Program-made: the position numbers and the translations under genes | Notes under the pieces: model-generated | Databases searched by the model: none | What the model was told of the DNA's origin: nothing | Seen by the model: the letters and a program-made list of their open reading frames with translations, nothing else | Part shown: piece after piece, positions 21,415-32,335 of the stretch | How the letters are laid out: each line of letters begins with the position of its first letter | Position numbering within the stretch: the first letter of the stretch is position 1 | Origin: Adenophora triphylla var. japonica | Lineage: Eukaryota; Streptophyta; Magnoliopsida; Asterales; Campanulaceae | Length of the DNA stretch: 64,000 nucleotides | Direction of reading: 5' to 3' | Assembly (NCBI GenBank): GCA_022495995.1 | Contig: JAFEMH010001304.1 | Location: 433,374 to 497,373 of the forward strand

Positions 21415-22924
21415 GTGGCCCCCGACTTTCTAGCTCGGCTTAAGACTAGGAGAAAGTCATATCGTCCTCGGCTATGAGAATACGAACAGGTTGCCACGTG
21501 TCGAAGTCGCTTCAACTGAGATCCGTTCCATTATCCGCCGGTTAATAGCATGATGATGAAGTGTGGGCCCCAAAACTTGACATGCCTTGGAAGTTGTTAC
21601 ACGCATTCAATTCTTGGGGGCGTCCTACCCGTTAGCCCGTTTCGATTTCGGGTTTGACCCGTTTTAGTGAGTATAAAAACAGGAATCCCTTTTCATTTTA
21701 ACCTTTTACCATCTGTATCATTTGAGAGCAAAGGCAAGAAGCTTTAAACCCTTCGGCGAATTCTTGAGCTTTCGAACCCAGTTACCGACGACGCTTGTTT
21801 TTCCAGCGTTTTTGACTTCGCCACTTCATTCCGACCACATTTTCTGCAATCAGGTATACATTTCTTCCCTTTTGTTGCTTTTCGTAAGTAGTTTTACAAT
21901 TTCTAGGGTTTTGGTAGGAATTTAGATTTCAAAAACCGCCATTGTTGAGATGTTGAAGCTTTTTTTCAAAAAGTTTGATTCTTGAATCTTCTTGAATTTT
22001 TTGATTTTATTGCATATTTGTTTGAACTCCCCTATTGATCCTTCATTCCCCCTTAGAAAATGGCTCGTTCTTGGGATCATTCCCCTCGATTCATTTATGG
22101 ATACTACAAAGGCAATCTGAGAGTTTACCGGAGAGAGAGGGGACCATGGCTGTTGATGAAATTGGCATAAATAGGGGACATGTTGAAGAAATATGGCCGT
22201 ACGAGAATGTTCATTCAATACCCAGATAATACGAGGATAGATAGGATTGACTCGTCGTCCCTCAATATTTTTTTGTTTGAGGATAGAGCCGAGATCATAG
22301 AGCACATCAATATGTTCTACCCGTCTTCAGATCATATTGCTCATGAGCATCTGACTGGTAAGGCTCCCTCCTCGGCCTTACTGTAATGACGAGGAGGGGC
22401 TTCCCTCTTCCCCGTCTCAATATCAGTCGTGGACAATGTAACTAACTTTGACTTCTCGGCATTTTGCAGATATGACGGGAAGAGGGGGTGAAGCCTCCTC
22501 GTCTACCAAGATCGTCGATGCTTTCGTTGAGGGTGAACAAGTCGAAGGAAGGGGAGGCCGAGGAAGAGGAGGACGAGGCCGAGAAAGACCACCAATGGTC
22601 GGGGATCCCATGTTGGAGCAACTATACACGAGATACGGGGTGGATAGGAATGAATTTCGTTTAACTTATATTGGACGTCCCACCTTCGCCACCGATGCCG
22701 AGGAGAATAGTTTTTACTATAACGACAACCACGTCCATTTCTACTTCAAGCAATTTCAACAGGGACTTCGTCTCCCTTTGGACCCCTTTATCAATGAATT
22801 TCTGGGCGACGTGAAGGCTGTCCCGGCCATGCTGGGAGCTAAAGGGACTAGGGTCCTTGTTGGTTTCATAGTTTTGTGCCGTAGCTTAGGTTACGAGCCT
22901 ACCCAAGCCGCCTTCCGTCACTTT
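21415..22924 (-). mobile_element. Second, truncated Tat internal region
   Basis: From 21838 this matches bases 1-1132 with few changes, then breaks at about 22924 inside the second exon of the antisense gene. It adjoins the LTR at 20641-21414 with a polypurine-like tract, so that LTR is both the 5' LTR of the left Tat copy and the 3' LTR of this remnant. Confidence 0.75.
22060..22924 (+). pseudogene. Truncated second copy of Tat antisense gene
   Basis: Exon 1 is 22060-22357, intron 22358-22469, exon 2 from 22470 and cut at about 22924. The frame runs on past the position where copy 1 has its TAG, but this copy has its own in-frame TAA at 22168-22170 (GAA in copy 1). The splice donor is single here. 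Exons 3 and 4 are missing. Confidence 0.75.
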
Positions 22925-23291
22925 TTGATATTTTTTCTTCAATATTTCAACATATTTTTAAAATTTGTAATACTTATTTAAAAAATTAATGATACAAATA
23001 ACTTATTATTAACAATACAAATAAAAAAAAATTGAATAGTTTTTCTTAAATAAAAATAAAATTTTAATAATACAAATAACAAATAATTTATTTAAAAATT
23101 TATACTACAAAATTTATTCAAAAATAATATTTAATTAAAGTTTGATTATTCATTCTAGGGCGGAAGAAAGTAACAATTTCAATTTCATAAAACCAAAAAG
23201 AAAATAAAAAAAAGGAAAAAAGGAGGGATAATGCAGAGAAGTTTGCTGCGCCAGATTTGACGCATCCTTTGCTCAACAGTAAAATAGCAGC
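22925..23291. other. AT-rich stretch, no gene seen
   Basis: About 200 bases of nearly pure A/T following the Tat break, then unremarkable sequence up to the hAT-like element. No ORF or repeat family recognised. Confidence 0.5.
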
Positions 23292-24255
23292 TAGAGCCGT
23301 CAATTCGGAATAACGGGATGAAATGGGACGAATCTATGATATCCCACTTCTACACGGGACGGGACGTCCCGAATTTTTCGCGGGCCTGAATTTCCCCGTC
23401 CCGTCCCAAACCCACTTTGAGCCTCGGGACAATGCGGAACAAGAAGACGCGATCACAATATTCCATAATTATAATGCACGCATAATTATATATATATAAA
23501 TCTAATTTAATTAACTAACTAGTGATTTAATTAAATGCAATTTACAAATAGGAAATTATTAAAATTAATCCTCAAATGAAAATCATTCAAAATGTTGAAA
23601 CTTGAAAGATGAAAACAAACTAAAGAACGGAGAATAATAATACTAGTAATTAATAATGATTGAGTAAAGCAAAATTAGGATAAATTTTATGGTTGTTTGA
23701 ATAACAAATCTTCATTACGAATGGGTGAGTAGGGTAGAAATCGTACTTGAATGTAACTGAGTCTCTGATCGACTGAGAAGAGAAAAGGAGAAGAAAGAGT
23801 GGTCGCTGGCTCGCTGTTGTGCTTGTGTTGGGAGAAGAAGAAGATTAGCGTCGCTGCTGTGAAACGCCCGAACGGGAAGGAAATTTAGGGATTTAGGTTT
23901 GTTAAAGAAAGAGTCGTAGTTGAGTCAGAGTGTAAAAGTCACGTTTTTTTTCCTATTTTTTTAATTTATTTTTTGACTTTGGTCTAATGATTTTGAACTC
24001 TTGTCTCTTGGTCTTGGGCCTGATCCGTCTGGACTGGGTTAAAAATAGAAAATAAATAAAAAGTAATTTTTTTTTTAAAAAAAATGCGGGACGTCCCGTC
24101 CAATCCCGTCCCATTCCACTTTGTCCCGTGTCTCAAATGGGTTGTCCCGAATAGGCCCGCTTTTATACGGGTTTAGAATATATTATTCCATCCCATTCCA
24201 TTTGTATGATGAGACGAGTCATCCCGACGGGACGTGTCTCAAATTGACGGCTCTA
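23292..24255. mobile_element. Non-autonomous hAT-like element
   Basis: Terminal inverted repeats TAGAGCCGTCAATT are at both ends. They are flanked by 8-bp duplications ATAGCAGC (23284-23291) and ATAGCAAC (24256-24263), seven of eight identical. Eight-base duplications and TAGAGCCGTCAA-like ends fit the hAT superfamily. Both subterminal regions are packed with GGGACGTCCC and CCCGTCCC words, which in autonomous hATs bind transposase. No transposase ORF in 964 bases. Confidence 0.8.
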
Positions 24256-24276
24256 ATAGCAACAAGTTAGGCATAC

Positions 24277-24352
24277 ATGTTAGAGAGCCGTTATGCGCTA
24301 AGATGACAAGGTGTATGTTAGAGAGCCGTTTTGCCCTAAGATGACAAGGTAT
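24277..24352. repeat. Two-copy 38-bp tandem repeat
   Basis: ATGTTAGAGAGCCG...AAGATGACAAGGT occurs at 24277-24314 and 24315-24352 with three or four differences. Confidence 0.75.
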
Positions 24353-24434
24353 TTGGCACAACTACAGAAGAAGAAGGCCTAAAGATTTTTTTTTTTATTT
24401 ACAAACCACACCACCTACAAACTAAAATAATAAT

Positions 24435-24603
24435 AAGAAATCCCACGTCTCAAGGTGTATAACGGGTCTTTGTCCATCTAGCCGCATCCCGCGATTTACC
24501 TCCGCCAATATTGGAGGCGTGCGCAGTGGTCGGGATTAATCCGGCGAACCGAAAACCCTGATATCAAAAAAAAAAAAAAAAAAAAAGAAATCCCACATCT
24601 CAA
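24435..24603 (+). mobile_element. SINE-like insertion with poly(A) tail
   Basis: A body of about 130 bases (24454-24584) ends in a run of about 21 A and is flanked by 19-bp direct repeats AAGAAATCCCACRTCTCAA (24435-24453, 24585-24603; one difference). Long target duplications plus a poly(A) end indicate target-primed reverse transcription. The body is GC-rich (GTGCGCAGTGGTCGGGATTA near its end), unlike its surroundings. I see no clear box A/box B pair, so it may be 5'-truncated or another short retrotranscript. Confidence 0.7.
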
Positions 24604-25211
24604 AAGCCCCTTTAAAAAGAATACAAACTATCAATCCAATCCTATCCTTTGTCTTGTTTTTAACAGAGAAAAGCTGTTAATTACACAAAAGCTCAAAAGG
24701 AGAGACAACAACAACTATCCCAACAGAGACAAAACCTTCCTTTGTCTTTCATGTATTTACATTACATGCACCCATTTCACTTTCTGCATGGAGTAACTAA
24801 ACATTGGTCCCCCCTTCTCCTCTCAAACCCCTAACCCTACATTATCCTCACAACTTTTAGCTCCCTTATTCTAACAATTAATCTTTCCCAACTCCCAAAC
24901 AACAACCCCCACTCCACCCCACCTCCACACTCACACCAAAAAAAAAAAAAAAATCATTTTGAGACCGAAAAAATAGTACTCCTTTCGTACCAAAAATATT
25001 TACGGATTTAGAAAAGATTTTTTGTATCAAAATACTTACAGTTTTGAAGTTTTTCATAAACTTTGACATATTCTGTCTAAACTATTCTTATTTATGATTT
25101 GCTAGTTGTCATTTTAAGCATTTAATTACTTGAAATATTCAAAAGGTAATTTAGTATATTTAATATATTTATTGATTGATTTTCTTACGTAGAAAAATCT
25201 TAAAACAACTA
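24604..25211. other. Intergenic region upstream of LRR gene
   Basis: C/T-rich leader-like sequence, an A-run near 24940, and a Stowaway-like remnant starting TACTCCTTTCGTACC near 24976. No gene seen. Confidence 0.4.
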
Positions 25212-25530
25212 CTCCCTCCGTCCCACTTCAATTGGTTCACTTTCCTTTTTGTTTTGGGACGTCCCACTTTAATTAATTCATTCCATAAATGGAAAATTTT
25301 CCATATATTTATACCCTTATCATCTCAACATATTTACAAAAAAACAATCATTAACTTACTATTCCTCCCACACATTCTCTCTCCTATTAAATATTTTTAA
25401 TTTTTACATTCTCTCTCCTATTCCCTATCACACATTTAACTTTTACATTCTCTCTCCTCTAATTTTTACCCACTTTATTCATTTTTCTTAAAAATCGTGA
25501 AATTCGCCACGGAACCAATTAAAGTGGGAG
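25212..25530. mobile_element. Stowaway-type MITE
   Basis: Begins CTCCCTCCGTCCCACTT after a TA and ends with the inverted AAAGTGGGAG before a TA; 319 bases. The right end has lost a few bases of the inverted repeat. These ends and the TA duplication are the Stowaway (Tc1/mariner) signature. No ORF. Confidence 0.8.
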
Positions 25531-25793
25531 TATTATTTTGAAAAGGATGTAGTACCTTGTTATATTGCCCTACCAATCAATCTCTCCCTCTAAAAGAATC
25601 ACACTAAAAGAATCAAAAGGGTCTTTTCTATATTTGACTTTAAGCCAGGCCTGAATATTTTCTCAATAAATCAATAACTATAATTACCTTTTGGAAACAT
25701 TATTAAATGTGTTGTAACTTAAGCTGTTAAATCCAGTGTACATACTGCTGCTGCTAAACACTAGACTTGCCCTTTTCTGCCTCTAGCCTTTGC

Positions 25794-25800
25794 TATAAAA
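25794..25800 (+). promoter_or_regulatory. TATA box of LRR gene
   Basis: TATAAAA lies 412 bases before the start codon. A (GA)n run (25806-25828) and a pyrimidine-rich leader follow. It is the best core promoter candidate before 26206. Confidence 0.55.
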
Positions 25801-25864
25801 CACAATGGAGGAGAGAGAGAGAGAGCTGCTTTCCCTTGTGCTCTCAATATTGAGTTTCTTGAGA

Positions 25865-25918
25865 AATGCAATTTCAAGAAAGATCCATTTGGATTATTCT
25901 CAATTACCACCCTTATTA
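25865..25918 (+). CDS. Upstream ORF 1 in LRR gene leader
   Basis: An ATG at 25865 opens a 17-codon reading frame ending TAG before the main start. It may lower translation of the main frame if the leader is unspliced. Conservation is unknown. Confidence 0.3.
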
Positions 25919-26012
25919 GAGCCTCCAGTTTCTTGATTTACTCTGTTTTCATCTTTCTTGGCTGTTCCATTCAACTTATACCCATATAGTGAGACCCAAA
26001 CATACCAAAAAC

Positions 26013-26126
26013 ATGTTTTTTTTTTTTCTCTTCATCAATGGGAAACTCAAAGGCCTACAAAGATTGGATAATAGGAAGTTGACTTTGGTTTTGGTTCAAG
26101 CCATTTGCATTTCTTCACTGGATTAA
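26013..26126 (+). CDS. Upstream ORF 2 in LRR gene leader
   Basis: An ATG at 26013 followed by a T-run encoding four Phe opens a 37-residue peptide ending TAA 80 bases before the main start codon. A regulatory role is possible but untested; the leader might be spliced. Confidence 0.3.
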   Translation: MFFFFLFINGKLKGLQRLDNRKLTLVLVQAICISSLD

Positions 26127-26205
26127 ATTTCCCCTGTGTTTGCTCTGTTTTCAACTTTGTGTTTTTCTTTCTTGAGTTGAGGGTTGTTTTAAGGGTAATA
26201 TAGTC

Positions 26206-27917
26206 ATGATGAATTTTAGGACCAATATTTGGGTGAAAATTATGGTAATTTTTATAGTACTTGGATTGGGAGCATGGTGTAATGGAGAAGAAGATGAAAG
26301 TGTAACGGTATCGGTATCGGCTCCAATGGAGAAAACAGAACAAGAGGCTCTTTACTCTGCAATTCAAGGTTTTGTGGGAAAATGGTGGAATGGCTCTGAT
26401 CTTTATCCTGATCCTTGTGGTTGGACTCCTATTCAGGTACCTTTTCTTTTATTTAAGTTACTCCTGTCCCGAAATAAATGTCGATTTTCTTTTTCCAAAT
26501 TTACTGTTTATAAAGAGCAAATTTGATTTTTTCTCTACATTTATTTGGGAACAGAGAGGGAGTATTTTTTATTTCTTTCTAAATTGTTATCGCAATTTTA
26601 TCATGGTACAAACAAATAAAGCACACTTCTTAGTCAACTGCGATAATTATTATTTTTTTTCTTCATATTTTGTATTTTCTCATGCAGGGTGTGTCTTGTG
26701 ATCTCTTCAATGGCTTCTGGTATGTTACAGATTTAAATATTGGCCCTATTCATGACAATTCCCTTACCTGTGCCAAGAATGTGGAATTCAGACCTCAATT
26801 GTTTCAACTCAATCACTTGAAAACTCTCTCTTTCTTCAACTGCTTCATCTCTCCGCGCCACCTTCCGGTTGCAATTCCCACTGCAAACTGGGATGCATTT
26901 TCAAACAGCTTAGAATCTTTAGAATTCCGGTCAAACCCCGGTCTTACAGGTCAAATCCCCACTACATTTGGTAATCTCATAAAGCTTCAATCTTTGGTGC
27001 TACTAGAAAATGGATTATCGGGTGATTTACCGGGAAATATAGGGAATTTATTTCACTTAAGAAGGCTAGCTATTTCTGGAAATTGGTTAACTGGCAAAAT
27101 CCCAGATAGTTTTGGTGGGCTGAAGGAGCTTTTGATTATGGATTTAAGCAGAAATGCACTATCGGGGACTTTACCGTTGACTTTAGGAGGGTTGACTTCA
27201 CTCATAAAGTTGGATTTAAGCAACAATCAAATTGAAGGGAAAATCCCAAATGAGATTGGGAATTTGAAGAATTTAACCTTGTTGGATCTTAGTAACAACA
27301 AGCTTTCAGGTGGGTTGACCAAGTCAATTCAAGAAATGACTTCTTTAGAAGAATTGGTGTTGTCAAACAACCCAATAGGGGGAGACTTGAAGGGTATTGA
27401 GTGGAAGGACCTTTTTGCTCTTGTCACATTGGACTTCTCCAACATGGGTCTGATAGGTGAAATCTCAGAGTCCATTGCCGAGTTGAAGAACTTAAGATTT
27501 TTGGGTCTAAGTGAAAACAATCTCTCAGGGGAACTTTCATCAAAGCTAGAAGAATTGCCTAGTGTAAGTGCACTATATGTAAATAGAAATAACCTGACAG
27601 GGAAGCTTAAATTCTCTGAGGGGTTTTATGGGAAAATGGGGAGAAGATTTGGGGCTTGGAATAACACAAATTTGTGTTACCCTTTTGGGGAAAAGTCAAC
27701 AAGAAATGCCCCATTTGGGGTAAAACTTTGTCAACAAGAAGTCAAACACTATGAGATTGACCTTGATTCTGGTTCCAAGATGGGTAACTGGAATGGGAAT
27801 CAGAATTCAAATTCCATGGCTTCTTTAAGAAATCATAGATATGGGATTTATGGAGCTTGGTGTGTGTTCTTGGTGGAGGCATTGATGATAATTGTAGTCT
27901 TGAACTTTTCTTTGTAA
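26206..27917 (+). CDS. PII-2-like leucine-rich-repeat protein
   Basis: Two coding exons, 26206-26436 and 26688-27917, join in frame across a GT-AG intron and give 486 residues. An N-terminal signal peptide (hydrophobic IMVIFIVLGLGAWCNG, residues about 12-27) precedes an LRR N-cap with DPCGWTPIQGVSCD. Then come about nine LRRs of the plant type (LxxLxLxxNxLxGxIP) at residues about 150-390. A short hydrophobic tail (CVFLVEALMIIVVLNF) could anchor it in the membrane. There is no kinase domain. Order and wording match receptor-like LRR proteins related to Arabidopsis PIRIFORMOSPORA INDICA-INSENSITIVE PROTEIN 2, needed for response to a root endophyte. The exact ligand role here is inference. No defect seen. 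ATG 26206 is followed by a second in-frame ATG. Confidence 0.92.
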
Positions 27918-28028
27918 GGTTTCTTGTTTTCGATATTTGGAGTTTAGAAGATTAACCATTTAGATGTAGCATTTAAACTTTATTTTTTTGTTGGGTAATT
28001 CTCTCACTATCAAGTAATTAAAGTAGTA

Positions 28029-28288
28029 CTCCCTCCGTCCCAAAATGTTTGTCCCGTTTGACTTTTCAAACATTTTAATTTAGTAATTTTGAAGCTTTAA
28101 TTTTGGTTATTTTTACAAACGCTTTGAAAATTATTGATAATATACACCGCCGTTATGTAATACTCCGTCCCTAAATGTTACAAGTTTTGAAAATTTAGTG
28201 ATTTTGAAGCTTTAATTTTGGAAATGAGACTAACTTTTTGGGACAAAGGAAAAGAAGAAATGTGACAAACATTTAGGGACGGAGGGAG
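28029..28288. mobile_element. Stowaway-type MITE
   Basis: CTCCCTCCGTCCCAAAATG at the left and the inverted CATTTAGGGACGGAGGGAG at the right, flanked by TA; 260 bases. An internal TACTCCGTCCCTAAATG near 28161 suggests a second copy nested or duplicated inside. Confidence 0.85.
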
Positions 28289-29040
28289 TATGTAATAAGA
28301 AGAAATGTTTGGCACAAGCTAATGTATGGTTTATTTGGATCGTCACGTTGCGTACCATTTTCATATATGGTTTACTTTGATCATATGTTTGATTAAATGA
28401 CCATCAAAGTTTTGGGACAAGCCAATAAGAGAAGTTATTAAACTCAATTTGTAAGCTTAGTTGGTTAGGAGCTCCATTAGTTTCTTCATGTCTTGATTCT
28501 TGAATTTGTGGCTTAGTTATAATGATACTCCACAAGAAATTTATTCTCATGAAACCTCTAGGTATAAGGTAAAGTACCTTTGGGGGAATGTGGATTAGAC
28601 AAATATGGTTCCATGGGATTTGCAATTGGTGCTCCCATGAATATGCTCCAATGCTTCTAACATCCCAACAAACAAAATTTGGCCACATATCACATTTTAT
28701 GGGATGCATGACCGAAATGAATTGAGTGTTTGTTAGGATCCACATATTGACCAATTCATCTCATCCATCTTAGAAAGTGAGAGATATGGTTAAATCTTGT
28801 ATGCTAGTTGCAGCGGAAGATTAGATTCACCATAGTTTGACGACAATATTCTATTTACTACATGAGCTAGTTACCCTCTCCATTTCATTCAAATCCAATC
28901 TAGTAACAACCAGACATAACCAAAGCAAAATATAAATGACATCTCATGTGGGATAATTTGTGTTCTTTCTTCTATGGAATACAAGTCAAGGGAGTTAATA
29001 CAATGAAAGTGAAGTATGAAGTAGGCTGTACAAAAGCTAA

Positions 29041-29043
<3 letters not shown>

Positions 29044-29103
<60 letters not shown>

Positions 29104-29125
29104 AGGGAGAGAGAGAGAGAGAGAA
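29044..29125. repeat. (GA)n microsatellite
   Basis: About 80 bases of GA dinucleotides with a GGGA-rich interruption near 29096-29109. Confidence 0.95.
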
Positions 29126-29585
29126 GCATTGTATGCAATTGGTGCTCCTCCCAACAGAGAGATTTGTCCATATTTCATACTTTGTGAAATGAATGACCGA
29201 AATAAATTGAGTATTAGGTGGGACCCACACATTGACCAATTCATCTCGACCATCCATCTTGCAAAGTGACATATGTAGCCAAATATTGTCAGTTAGTAGA
29301 AGCGGAGCAACAGGTTCACAGGAGTTCAAAGACAATATTCCATTCACTATGAACTTATTAGCCTTCTCCATTCCATTCAAATCCAATCTGCTAACAACCA
29401 GACAACCAAAGTAAAACTAAATGACATCTATTGTGGGATGATTTTGGTTCTTTCTTCTATGAAATACAAGTAAAGGGATTTAATGCAGTGAAAGTGAAGT
29501 ATAGAAGAAGTGGGCTGTACAAAAGCTAAGTGAGAGAGAGAAAGAGGAGAGAGAAGCAACGTATGCCATTTCCTGTGGTCTCACT

Positions 29586-29632
29586 GAGAGGGGGAGGGAG
29601 AGGGAGAGGGAGAGGGAGAGGGAGAGGGAGGA
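29586..29632. repeat. (GGGAGA)n microsatellite
   Basis: Six to seven GGGAGA units on the plus strand. Confidence 0.9.
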
Positions 29633-29834
29633 CCATTAGACTGTAAGACAGTACAATATACAGCAAATTTATGTGGCCCTTGTGGGAAGAACAGAGAGGT
29701 TTAGAAAGATCGGTGTTGGTTATGATGAGGAGATGCATGGTGGTCCCATTTTTCTGAGTTTAAAATGCAGTTAGCAAAGGCTCAGGCTTGTGAGTGAGTG
29801 TTCATATCTTTTTGTTCTAAGGTTTGGATTTTTT

Positions 29835-30450
29835 ATTCTTGTTCTCGTTTTTGGGGATATTAATTGAAGTGTGGGGTTTTGGAGTAAATTGGATGTTTTT
29901 ACTAACATATTTCTGAGGTTTTAGATTTTCACGTGTACAATTTACTACTCCCTCCCCGTGAATGTCCAAAAAGATTTCACAGGAGTAGTTTGCTAGAGCG
30001 TACAGTCTCTGACCTAAAATAAATGTCTATTTTTGTTCTTGTTATTGGGGATATTAATTGATGTGTGGGGTTTTGGAGTAAATTGGATGATTCCTACTAA
30101 CAATATTCTGGGGTTTTTGGATTTTCGCTTGTTTACTGCTCCATTCGTGTCATAATAAATGTCACATTTGACTTGTCAACCTTTAAGGATTCAAGGATTC
30201 CACTTTATTTATTTGTACATTGCTTGTACCTTGATAAACTGACACGAAAACTATTTCCATCTATAGAAACGGGATATTTATCATGACAGGAGTAGTTTGC
30301 TAGAGTATACTAATACTTTAGACAATTGATCAATGTATTCTATGCATTGTCTAGACTAAAACTATAGTACTATTTTGGTTCCAAAATGAATGTCCATTTT
30401 CGTTCTTGATCAAGAACAAAATGAGCCGTACATTTTGGGACGAAGGTATA
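29835..30450. repeat. Duplicated segments with Stowaway remnants
   Basis: A segment of about 110 bases (GGGGATATTAATTG ... GGATTTTCGC) occurs at about 29853 and 30048. The phrase AGGAGTAGTTTGCTAGAG follows it both times (about 29981 and 30289). Degraded MITE ends such as ACTCCCTCCCCGTGAATG and CATTTTGGGACGAAGG are interleaved near 29950, 30139-30292 and 30380-30450. Repeated insertion and local duplication explain it; no gene seen up to 30634. Confidence 0.55.
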
Positions 30451-30634
30451 TTTACACAGAGATATGTTAATAGCTAGGGAAATGATGAAACACCACAAAT
30501 GCAGTACATAGTGCTCAACAGAGAATATATGTACTCTTTTCTGTGTTCAGCATATTGGAAATGATGTTAAGAACCAATTATAAATCCATAAGATTTCAGA
30601 ATTCATTGAAGCATCTCACTCCTAATGCATCACC

Positions 30635-32067
30635 TTATTCGTAGATGATCTCTGCCATCGAGGACGCACGTTGAAACCTAGTCAATTTTTTCAACAACTC
30701 GAGCCTTGAAAAGTCATCTTTCTTCTTGGTTGTAATTATCATTGTCCTTAGTGCAGGTGACTTGGCTAATAGAAGCTTAATAAACTCCAGCTCGGGCTCT
30801 AGTCCGGAGACACATGTTAGATGAACTTCTTGAAGTTCATCCAAGGTTACTTCAGCAAGGTGGTCTTGTGTCTTGAGAAAATCTAGAGCTTGATCTACTT
30901 GACCAGTAGAATCAAGACCATCGTATATCTAGATTTAAAGAAAATTAAGGTCTCAATATGAAATATCAAAGACATTAAATTGATAAAATATTGGATGTAA
31001 TAGCTTTCACCTGGATATCAATTCTTTGTATGCTGGGGCAGCTGCTAATCAAGCAAAGAATACTGGACACCTCGTTTAGGACATCAAAGGAAAACTCAGA
31101 TAGTGTAAGGGCCTCAAGACTGATCGAAGTCGGTAGCTTTTTTGGTACACCACCACCTTTAGCTAAGTGCTTACAGAAAGCAAAAACCAGCAATAGAAAA
31201 TCAAAACACAATAAGCTAAAACAAATAGGAGATAAAAGCAGAAAAACAAAATATTACCCAAAGTAGGCGGTAATTTGCAACCAATTTCTTGAGTGAAGGC
31301 AGACGACAAAAAAACTCAACGATTCCGCATGCTTCTTCATCTTTGAGAGTGTCTGTTATAGTAAGTGAAGCTGATTGAAGAAGTGGAACATCACCAAAAC
31401 GAAAAAAATCACAACTTCCTTCAAAGTGTAGGTATTTTAAGTTCAGAGCACTTATTGTCAATCTGAGAAATTTGGGAGGATTGATTAGAGTCAGATCCTC
31501 TAGTTGATGGCAACTTGAAATAAGGTTTAAAAATACATCCGTAGCAAAAAAAACGTTTACAAGCTTCAAGATAACCAGCCTAGGGAATCCTTTGAAAGCC
31601 GGCGGAGGAGTCAATAAACAATTAGACAGATTGATTTGTGTGAGCTCCTGACATGAAAAAAATGATGAATGCAATTTATGCTCCTTGCCCTTCAAAATCT
31701 TAAGGCTGAACTCATGCACACTTTTCTTGGACAAGAAAATCGTGAAATTGTCAATCTCAGGACAGCTCTCAAGAACAGAATGAGAGAGGTTGAACTCATG
31801 TATGGGACCCTCATGGAGTAGCAGGATTCGATTAATGATTGTGATGAGTTTATATCTAGCGAGAAGATTATTATCCTCTGAAAATTGGCAAGTCGTATCA
31901 TCAATAATAAGTTTTGAAAGGTTGATCCAACCGTCTCTCCAGTTTGTTGACAAAATGCTCGTCCTCACCGCCTCTCGTAGAGGCAAAAATGTAAGGATGG
32001 TATCCTTTACCTCTACAGGAAGGTAGCTGATTCTATCAGACTTGCAACTATGGATGTCTTCCCCCAT
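30635..32067 (-). CDS. F-box/LRR/FBD-domain protein
   Basis: Three minus-strand exons, 32067-31258, 31169-31011 and 30928-30635, join in frame to 420 residues. The F-box is at residues about 10-50 (DRISYLPVEVKDTILTFLPLREA ... TSILSTNWRD). Degenerate plant LRRs follow (LPSLKKLV, LVILKLVNVFF, LEDLTLINPP). An FBD-like tail ends in LLAKSPALRTMII ... LLKKLTRFQRASS. Such proteins act as substrate receptors of SCF ubiquitin ligases through SKP1 binding. The architecture resembles Arabidopsis F-box/FBD/LRR At1g13570-type genes. The target is unknown. No stop or frameshift seen; introns have GT-AG ends (88 and 82 bases). Confidence 0.9.
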
Positions 32068-32335
32068 TTATAACTGCTCACTAAAAGGGAAAATAAGATA
32101 TCAAAATAAGTATGTAATCAGATCAAAATAACAAAGGCACCAAGCAACATTTACCCTTGAAAGTTACTTTTCTTGTACCCAATGAAAGTAACAAAAAGTT
32201 GATCCAAGCAACATCTAAACTAAAATTTATTTTATAAGATATGGAAAATGTTTCATAGTATCTTCACATTAAACATTCCAATAACTAGTCTTTAGTAAGT
32301 TGTGAAACAGTCCCACTTCTGTCTTTTAATTTGGG

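Larger units (their letters stand above)
28619..29640. repeat. Imperfect tandem duplication, each unit ending in a purine tract
   Basis: The segment from GCAATTGGTGCTCC (28621) to ACAAAAGCTAAGTAAGAGAG (29044) returns at about 29134-29536 with roughly 85% identity. A third start is visible at 29553 (GCAACGTATGCC). Unit 1 ends in a long (GA)n tract, unit 2 in a shorter GA tract and then (GGGAGA)n. It contains no credible gene. Confidence 0.75.

Noticed and set aside
28889..29386. Leu/Ser-repeat reading frames opposite the GA tract
   Set aside because: Pure translation of the (GA)n microsatellite inside a tandem duplication; no start context or splice structure.
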